From contig NC_011296.1 in the NCBI RefSeq assembly GCF_000020985.1, forward strand, positions 186,001-250,000: a stretch of DNA of 64,000 nt, given 5' to 3'. The translations under genes and the position numbers were made by a program. The notes below the pieces were generated by a model, which was not told the DNA's origin, ran no database searches, and saw nothing but the letters and a program-made list of their open reading frames with translations. The stretch is from Thermodesulfovibrio yellowstonii DSM 11347. Lineage in GTDB: Bacteria > Nitrospirota > Thermodesulfovibrionia > Thermodesulfovibrionales > Thermodesulfovibrionaceae. Numbering within the stretch: position 1 is the first letter of the stretch; the number at the start of each line of letters is the position of its first letter. Of the stretch, positions 59,091-64,000 are shown one piece after another.

Positions 59091-60833
59091 TTATCCTGTT
59101 ATTATCGGAGGTTTTACTCCGTGGAAGAATATGTAAGAAATTACCAAACCAATCCAGAGTATGAATCCGAATAGACATATCAGATAAACAAGAGCAAGTC
59201 TGCCAATTCCCTCTTCCCAAAGTTTTCTGAAGTCAGACATTACACCGATTGTGAAGAATGTTATTAAGAAGAAAAGCACTCTCAGAGCATTTGTTCCTGC
59301 TGTTGCAACATTTGTATCTGAAATAACTTTTTTAGAATCCTTGATTGAAGCTTCAAGTTCTTTAATTTTATTTTTCTTTTCATCTATCTTTGCTGTTAGC
59401 GTTGCCTGCTGAGCAGGGTCTGTTACTGTGGTAAGCTGTTTCTCTGTTGCTGTAATTTCTTTCTTTATTTTATTGATCTGAGCTTCTACAGGTTGAATCT
59501 TTGGTGCATGAGGAGCAGAGATAAGCAGTATTACTATGAAAGTAACAGCATATGCCATTACAAATTTTGGAAATCTTCTCCATATTTCTGTAGCACTTAC
59601 TCTTTCACCAGGTTTGCACTCAATCTTTGCACACCAGATGTAGGCAAGAATAAATGCCCATATACTGATAAAGATATCTATGAAGAGCTTTGTTGTTGAT
59701 GCTGCCATGAGCATCCATCCTGGTTCGTACTTAATTCCAGCTGCTGTCTCAGCCTTTGCCCTCACAAGTGCATCAACAACCGCACCTGATGCAAAAGCTG
59801 CACCATCTGTTTTAACAGCAAGTCCCATCCATGCACCAGCAACCATTGGTTCTTTCCAGAGGAATGCCTGTGCAAAGAATGGGAGAATTATGAGCTCAAC
59901 AACAGCAAATATAACAACAAGAGAGGAAACCATAATTGGAACTACAGGCCTTGCCTTAATTGCTCCACCTGTTGCTATTGCAGCAGAAACACCGCAAATT
60001 GAAATTCCTGATGCAAGCGGAGCTGCCCATTCTTTACTAAACTTAAACCATTTTCTTGCTATGAAATAGACAAGTGCCCAGTAAATAAGATATGCCTCCA
60101 CTATAGCGCAAAGACCTCTGAATAAAACCGCTGAGGCAAGTCCGAATGCCTGTGCTGATTTTAATCCAAGAAGAGCTCCCATTAAACCAATTGCTGTTTT
60201 AATGTAAAACTCTGGTTTAAGGGCTTCACCTATGAATTTAGCAAAGGGTCTAAAGAAGTTTCCGACAATAAGTCCAAGTAGGAGAGCAAATATAAAACCA
60301 CCTTCTCCTGTTAGTTTCAGAGACCATGGAATTCCTGCTTTCTTGGCATCTGTTGCTGCAAAATAGGCATAGTGACCTATAAACCAACACAGATAGCTAA
60401 GCCAGAAAACAAAGAAGAAACCGATATTGAACTTCACTAAATTTGCTCGCATCAAAGCAGCACCAATTGTGAAAACAACCGCCATAAAGATGTAGGTTAA
60501 CACTAAAGAAGCAAACCCTGAAAGTCCTTTCTTTTCATAAGTATCACCTACTTTATAAGGTGTAGGGTCTTTAACTGTGACAGTTTCCTCTTTACCATCA
60601 GCCTTTTTAATTGTGAGTTTGTTGCCATCAATCTTTGTAATTTCTCCTTTAACAGATTGATAAATCTTTCCAGTTGGAGCTATTGCTTTACTTGAGTCAG
60701 TCCATTCCTTTGTGCTTACAACCCAGCCAAGCGGGTCAGTGCCTGTATAAGCCAAGAGAGAAATGAGAAATATAACGATCGCTAACCAAAACGCCAACCA
60801 ATCTTCGCTAACACCTTTTTTTTGCTCTGCCAT
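59091..60833 (-). CDS. YeiH-family (putative sulfate exporter) transporter with extra domains
   Basis: 580 residues, much longer than E. coli YeiH (about 350). After a first membrane helix (about 12-30) comes a small soluble beta domain (about 50-90: GEITKIDGNKLTIKKADGKEETVTV). About ten membrane helices follow, with UPF0324 marks IKTAIGLMGALLGLK, SGISICGVSAAIATGGAI, GAWMGLAVKTDGAAFASGA and STTKLFIDI. A coiled coil (about 450-510) is inserted before the last two helices. The family is annotated as a sulfate exporter but transport has rarely been tested. GGAGG precedes the ATG. Confidence 0.85.
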   Translation of the reverse strand: MAEQKKGVSEDWLAFWLAIVIFLISLLAYTGTDPLGWVVSTKEWTDSSKAIAPTGKIYQSVKGEITKIDGNKLTIKKADGKEETVTVKDPTPYKVGDTYEKKGLSGFASLVLTYIFMAVVFTIGAALMRANLVKFNIGFFFVFWLSYLCWFIGHYAYFAATDAKKAGIPWSLKLTGEGGFIFALLLGLIVGNFFRPFAKFIGEALKPEFYIKTAIGLMGALLGLKSAQAFGLASAVLFRGLCAIVEAYLIYWALVYFIARKWFKFSKEWAAPLASGISICGVSAAIATGGAIKARPVVPIMVSSLVVIFAVVELIILPFFAQAFLWKEPMVAGAWMGLAVKTDGAAFASGAVVDALVRAKAETAAGIKYEPGWMLMAASTTKLFIDIFISIWAFILAYIWCAKIECKPGERVSATEIWRRFPKFVMAYAVTFIVILLISAPHAPKIQPVEAQINKIKKEITATEKQLTTVTDPAQQATLTAKIDEKKNKIKELEASIKDSKKVISDTNVATAGTNALRVLFFLITFFTIGVMSDFRKLWEEGIGRLALVYLICLFGFILWIGLVISYIFFHGVKPPIITG

Positions 60834-60938
60834 ACTTCAACCTCCTTTCTAAAAATTTTTAAGGAAAGAAAAAAATAAAACTAAAATAAAACTAATTTCT
60901 CACCTCCTTTCATTTAAAAAATTTAAAGACTGTCAGCC

Positions 60939-61023
60939 TCTTGCAATCTCCTTAAAATCAATATATTGTGAGATAACGCAATTTCCAATTTATCACTCCT
61001 TTGCTACTAAGAAGATTGCAAGA
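60939..61023 (-). ncRNA. Structured leader of the YeiH-type operon
   Basis: TCTTGCAATCTTCTTA (minus, 61023-61008) pairs with TAAGGAGATTGCAAGA (60954-60939): a 16-bp stem whose only non-Watson-Crick pair is U-G in the leftward RNA. The same DNA read rightward has a C-A mismatch, which favours a minus-strand RNA. The enclosed loop is about 53 nt. It matches no riboswitch I know. Confidence 0.5.
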
Positions 61024-61044
61024 ACATCATATACCATTATTGGC

Positions 61045-61050
61045 ATTATA
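61045..61050 (-). promoter_or_regulatory. -10 box of the YeiH-type operon
   Basis: TATAAT on the minus strand. The predicted start near 61038 gives a 5' leader of about 205 nt before ATG 60833, containing the 16-bp stem. The -35 region is weak. Confidence 0.45.
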
Positions 61051-61128
61051 GACATGTTAATAAAAAACAACAGCAAAATACATACCAAACAAAAAATGAA
61101 CAAAAATCAAAGGCAAAATTTTACTATT

Positions 61129-61182
61129 GTTACCAAGTAGTAACATTATTTTATTTAATACGTTACCAAGCAGTAACATTAT
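61129..61182. promoter_or_regulatory. Duplicated operator-like dyad
   Basis: Two 21-bp direct repeats, 61129-61149 and 61162-61182, differ at one base. Each contains the dyad GTTAC-N6-GTAAC (GTTACCAAGTAGTAAC and GTTACCAAGCAGTAAC). Starts are 33 bp apart, about three helical turns, which puts both on one face of the DNA. They lie upstream of both the YeiH-type promoter and the speD promoter. The regulator is unknown. Confidence 0.6.
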
Positions 61183-61322
61183 CTAAATATCCTTTTCCTA
61201 TGCTTGAGATGGCTTTAATTGACAATATTCAGATAATTTAAAAATCTCTGGCAATATTAAATCTCTAAAAATTGCTCAATTCAGCTTATCGTAATTGATA
61301 ATTTTAGAGAGTAAAAATTTGT

Positions 61323-61352
61323 TTGACAAAAAAATTTTTTTTACAGTAATAT
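61323..61352 (+). promoter_or_regulatory. speDE promoter
   Basis: TTGACA (61323-61328), 18-nt spacer, TAATAT (61347-61352). The leader contains a small hairpin (CAGGG 61363-61367 with CCCTG 61375-61379) before GGAGGAGG and the TTG start. Confidence 0.6.
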
Positions 61353-61408
61353 ATAAAGTTTGCAGGGGCTTTGTCCCTGTTTTCATCTCTGTGGGAGGAG
61401 GTCGAAAA

Positions 61409-61816
61409 TTGTATGCTTTAGGGACCCATCTTTTAATTGAATTAAAAAATTGCAATCCTGAGATCCTCAAAGATCTCGAAAGTGTCAAAAACATTCTGGT
61501 AGATGCCGCAAAAAAAGCAAATGCAACAATCATTAGTGTTAATTTCCATGAATTTAATCCATTTGGTATCAGTGGGGTTGTTGTTATTGCGGAGTCTCAT
61601 CTGACCATTCATACATGGCCAGAATATGGTTTTGCTGCAGTGGATGTATTTACCTGCGGAGAAACCATAAAGCCAGAGATTGCAGCTCAATATATTATAG
61701 AAGCATTTGAGTGCAAAGTTCCCTCAATAGTTGAGATGAAAAGAGGTATAATTTCTCATAGAAACGAGAAACTACCTCATAAGGTATGTCATGAAGAATT
61801 GCAAGTGGTATATTGA
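61409..61816 (+). CDS. speD: S-adenosylmethionine decarboxylase proenzyme, bacterial class 1B type
   Basis: 135 residues from TTG 61409, chosen because GGAGGAGG lies 8 nt upstream and the family begins with ALGTHLLIEL here; the longer in-frame extension to 61295 crosses the promoter. Self-cleavage occurs between E62 and S63 in AESHLTIHTWPE, making Ser the pyruvoyl group. FTCG near 81-84 holds the catalytic Cys83. It makes decarboxylated SAM for SpeE, encoded just downstream with a 26 bp overlap. Confidence 0.93.
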   Translation: MYALGTHLLIELKNCNPEILKDLESVKNILVDAAKKANATIISVNFHEFNPFGISGVVVIAESHLTIHTWPEYGFAAVDVFTCGETIKPEIAAQYIIEAFECKVPSIVEMKRGIISHRNEKLPHKVCHEELQVVY

Positions 61817-62690
61817 GCAAACATCTGAGGATGAGATTATATTTCATTCTCTTAAGGAGATAATATATAGTGAGAACTCTCCTTATCAGAGGATTGAAAT
61901 AGTCCATTTTGGTAATCTTGGCAGATGTCTTCTTCTTGATGGTAAAATGCAGTCTTCTGAGGTTGATGAATTTATTTATCATGAAGCATTGGTTCATCCT
62001 GTTATGCTTCTAAGTGAATCTGTAGACAAGGTGCTCATAGCAGGCGGTGGAGAGGGAGCTACTTTGAGAGAGGTATTGAAACATCCTGTTAATGAAGTCG
62101 TCATGGTAGAGCTTGATGAATCAGTTATTACAATTGCTAAACAATATCTTCCAGAATGGAATAGCGGTGCTTTTGACGATCCGAGGGTCAGGTTGGTTAT
62201 AGATGATGCAAGGTCTTATATTGAAAAAACAAAAAACTATTTTGATGTAATAATAATAGATTTACCTGAACCAGCAGAAGGAGGACCTGCTTATCTGCTC
62301 TATACTAAGGAGTTCTATGAAAAAGTAAAAGAAGCTCTCACAGAAAAAGGCATGATGGTTACGCAATCTGCTTCTGCTTCTGTAAATAACTTAAGGGTTT
62401 TTGTTTCAATTGTTTCTACTCTTAAACAGGTATTTCCATATGTTAGACCCTATATTACCTATGTGCCTTCTTTTTTTGCTCCATGGGGATTTGTTCTTGT
62501 TTCTAAAAAAATTAATCCTGATGAGTATGTAAATAGAATAAATGAGAAACTCAATTCTGTGGGAGAAAGTTTAAAATTTTACGATATGGATAGTCATACA
62601 TCTATGTTTTATCTTCCAAAGCATATCAAAAAAGCTTTTGAAAAAGAGGGGATAGTCATACACGATGACTCCCCTCTTTCTTTTTATTAA
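61791..62690 (+). CDS. speE: Spermidine synthase (aminopropyltransferase)
   Basis: 299 residues. YQRIEIVHFGNLGRCLLLDGKMQSSEVDEFIYHEALVHP, then VLIAGGGEGATLREVLKH, VELDESVI and DVIIIDLPEPAEGGPAYLLYTKEFYE. The aspartate usual in the catalytic D-x-x-DP region is IDLPEP here, and the polyamine acceptor could be putrescine, spermidine or another diamine, as in thermophile enzymes of broad specificity. The last codons form a terminator hairpin. Confidence 0.93.
   Translation: MKNCKWYIEQTSEDEIIFHSLKEIIYSENSPYQRIEIVHFGNLGRCLLLDGKMQSSEVDEFIYHEALVHPVMLLSESVDKVLIAGGGEGATLREVLKHPVNEVVMVELDESVITIAKQYLPEWNSGAFDDPRVRLVIDDARSYIEKTKNYFDVIIIDLPEPAEGGPAYLLYTKEFYEKVKEALTEKGMMVTQSASASVNNLRVFVSIVSTLKQVFPYVRPYITYVPSFFAPWGFVLVSKKINPDEYVNRINEKLNSVGESLKFYDMDSHTSMFYLPKHIKKAFEKEGIVIHDDSPLSFY
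62643..62688. terminator. Terminator inside the 3' end of speE
   Basis: Stem of 15 bp with a 2-nt bulge (62643-62659 with 62665-62679), 5-nt loop ACACG, then CTTTTTATT. The whole hairpin lies within the last speE codons. A T-run on the other strand (CTCTTTTTC) lets it also serve pgk from the opposite side. Confidence 0.85.
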
Positions 62691-63901
62691 TCTTTCTTTT
62701 TAGAAGGTAACACTGCAAGTCCTGGTAATTCTTTCCCTTCAAGTAATTGTAAAGCAGCACCACCACCCGTTGATATAAATGAAATGGAATCACTCACTCC
62801 TGCTTTATGCACTGCATAGTCTGTATCTCCACCACCTACTATTGTAAATGCATAAGAATCAGCAACTGCATGGGCAATCGCGAATGTACCTCTTGAAAAT
62901 GCGTCTATTTCAAAAACTCCCATTGGTCCATTCCATAAAATAGTTTTTGCATCATGTAAAGCCTCTGTAAAAAGCTTTACTGAAGCAGGTCCTATATCAA
63001 GCCCTCGCCAGCCCTGAGGTATTTCCTGTACAGGAACTATCTTAGTTTCTGCTCCTGTGTCTATGCTTTGAGCAATCACAACATCTACAGGAAGATAAAA
63101 TTTAACCCTGTTTGCGCGAAGTTTTTCCATTATTTTTATAGCAAAATCTATCATATCGGACTCAACAAGGGAGTTACCAACCTCGTATCCCATAGCTTTT
63201 ATAAATGTAAAAGCCATTCCTCCACCAACTATTACTTTATCTGCTTTGTCTGCAAGATTTTCCAATACTCCAATCTTCCCTCCAACCTTAGCACCTCCCA
63301 GTATTACCACAAAAGGTCTTATAGGAGATTCTACAGCTCCTTTTAGATATTCAATTTCTTTTTTAAGTAAAAATCCAGCGGCTGAAGGAATAAATTTCGG
63401 TATGCCAACAATTGAAGCATGTGCCCTATGCGATGCTCCAAAAGCATCGTTTACATAAAAATCTGCTAAAGATGCAAGAGCTTTTGCAAACTTTTCATCA
63501 TTTTTTTCTTCTTCCATGTGAAACCTTAGATTTTCAAGGAGAATGACATCTCCCTCTTTCATTTTTGAAACAAGCTGTTCAACCTGAGGTCCAATACAGT
63601 CAGGGGCGAAAATTACTTCTTTGTTAAGAAGCCTTTGAAGTCTTCTTGCAACAGGAGATAGTGAAAACTTGGGATCAACCTTTCCTTTCGGTCTTCCAAG
63701 ATGTGAAGCAAGAATTATTTTTGCTCCTTCGTCAATGGCGTAGTTTATAGTTGGTAGTGTGGAACGAATACGTCTGTCATCAGTTATTACTAAATTTGCA
63801 TCAAGGGGCACATTAAAATCAGCTCTTATAAAGACCCTTTTTGATTTTATAGGTAAGTCTTCAATTGTCATTTTGTCAAAAGAATTATTAAAAGGTGTCA
63901 T
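62687..63901 (-). CDS. pgk: Phosphoglycerate kinase
   Basis: 404 residues. RVFIRADFNVPLD near the N-terminus, LASHLGRPKG, LLENLRFH, DAFGASHRAHAS, VVILGGAKVGGKIGVLENL, and the C-terminal IVGGGDTDYAVHKAG...STGGGAALQLLEGKELPG. It interconverts 1,3-bisphosphoglycerate and 3-phosphoglycerate. AAGGAGG precedes the ATG. It lies 10 nt after gap. Its last codons overlap the end of speE by 4 bp. Confidence 0.98.
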   Translation of the reverse strand: MTPFNNSFDKMTIEDLPIKSKRVFIRADFNVPLDANLVITDDRRIRSTLPTINYAIDEGAKIILASHLGRPKGKVDPKFSLSPVARRLQRLLNKEVIFAPDCIGPQVEQLVSKMKEGDVILLENLRFHMEEEKNDEKFAKALASLADFYVNDAFGASHRAHASIVGIPKFIPSAAGFLLKKEIEYLKGAVESPIRPFVVILGGAKVGGKIGVLENLADKADKVIVGGGMAFTFIKAMGYEVGNSLVESDMIDFAIKIMEKLRANRVKFYLPVDVVIAQSIDTGAETKIVPVQEIPQGWRGLDIGPASVKLFTEALHDAKTILWNGPMGVFEIDAFSRGTFAIAHAVADSYAFTIVGGGDTDYAVHKAGVSDSISFISTGGGAALQLLEGKELPGLAVLPSKKKD

Positions 63902-63911
63902 TTTGACCTCC

Positions 63912-64000
63912 TTAAATTTTTTCCATTAAATAAAGAACAAGGTCCCTAACCCTGCAGCTGTATCCATATTCATTGTCATACCATGATATTACTTTTACCA
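63912..64000 (-). CDS. gap: Glyceraldehyde-3-phosphate dehydrogenase, C-terminal end (partial)
   Basis: Only the last 28 codons and the stop are in the window: VKVISWYDNEYGYSCRV followed by RDLVLYLMEKI. The WYDNE(Y/W)GYS motif is diagnostic of GAPDH. The gene enters from the right edge and is the upstream partner of pgk in a glycolytic/gluconeogenic operon. Confidence 0.95.
   Translation of the reverse strand, partial: VKVISWYDNEYGYSCRVRDLVLYLMEKI

Noticed and set aside
60881-60913. A 10-codon frame (MKGGEKLVLF) in the leader of the YeiH-type gene that could be a leader peptide.
   Set aside because: It lacks its own ribosome binding site at proper spacing and its codons show no run suggesting attenuation. 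The AAAGGAGGTGAG inside it is probably fortuitous.
61295-61408. A 38-residue N-terminal extension of SpeD.
   Set aside because: It would cross the TTGACA/TAATAT promoter and a leader hairpin. The family N-terminus and GGAGGAGG support TTG 61409.

Overview
The window is AT-rich bacterial chromosome, densely packed, with many 1-26 bp gene overlaps and one tRNA gene. It carries Gram-negative outer-envelope genes (LPS heptose and Kdo enzymes, LptABC, a secretin), a menaquinone methyltransferase, a five-haem NrfA with NrfH, a hybrid cluster protein, and a YeiH-type putative sulfate exporter. Together these suggest an anaerobic, probably thermophilic Gram-negative, most like Thermodesulfovibrio or a relative in Nitrospirota. 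The genus is inferred from gene content only. There is no rRNA, CRISPR array, prophage or intact insertion sequence.

Layout. 0-1.4 kb: the edge of an AAA ATPase, a DUF4258-like gene broken by one in-frame stop, and a DUF2283 gene. 1.4-5.1 kb: a Cache-HAMP histidine kinase, a stand-alone receiver and a receiver-HD-GYP protein. 5.2-7.1 kb: an SspB-like adaptor, lgt and a minimal nucleotidyltransferase. 7.1-11.2 kb: a MASE3-PAS protein with a Cys-rich tail, menG, an SPL-type radical SAM protein and tgt. 11.3-16 kb: a nitrosative/nitrite block with hcp facing nrfHA across a palindromic Fnr-type site, then a Crp/Fnr regulator and a small Cys-rich protein. 16-27.4 kb: PPP phosphatase with a HEAT-repeat protein, class II aldolase, hldD, arsR-arsP, tlyA-ispA, a coiled-coil protein, guaBA, tRNA-Arg(CCG) and ribBA. 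27.5-35 kb: an MSHA-like pilus/type II secretion assembly operon without pilin genes. 35-47.8 kb: a long leftward series with an EndoQ-UvrD repair pair, phospholipid synthesis, queC, an RfaE2-KdsC fusion, and dxr-rseP-cdsA-uppS. 47.9-52.5 kb: lptC-lptA-lptB-rpoN-hpf-rapZ. 52.5-58.5 kb: ATP synthase genes for b', b, delta, alpha, gamma, beta and epsilon, but not a or c. 58.5-64 kb: a decayed repeat between two strong terminators, a small membrane protein with the YeiH-family transporter behind a structured leader, speD-speE, pgk and the end of gap.

The signals I think most worth following are these. (1) At least ten genes have a TATAAT-like box only 5-8 nt before the start codon, which predicts widespread leaderless mRNAs. 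(2) An Fnr-type palindrome sits exactly where a class II activator of hcp would bind. (3) The YeiH-type transporter has an extra beta domain, a coiled coil, an uncatalogued 55-residue partner and a long leader with a 16-bp stem; a duplicated 21-bp operator-like repeat lies between it and speDE. (4) An EndoQ nuclease is coupled to a short UvrD-like helicase.

Intergenic stretches over about 300 bp are only 58518-58910 (repeat remnants between terminators) and 60834-61408 (promoters, leader RNA and operator-like repeats).
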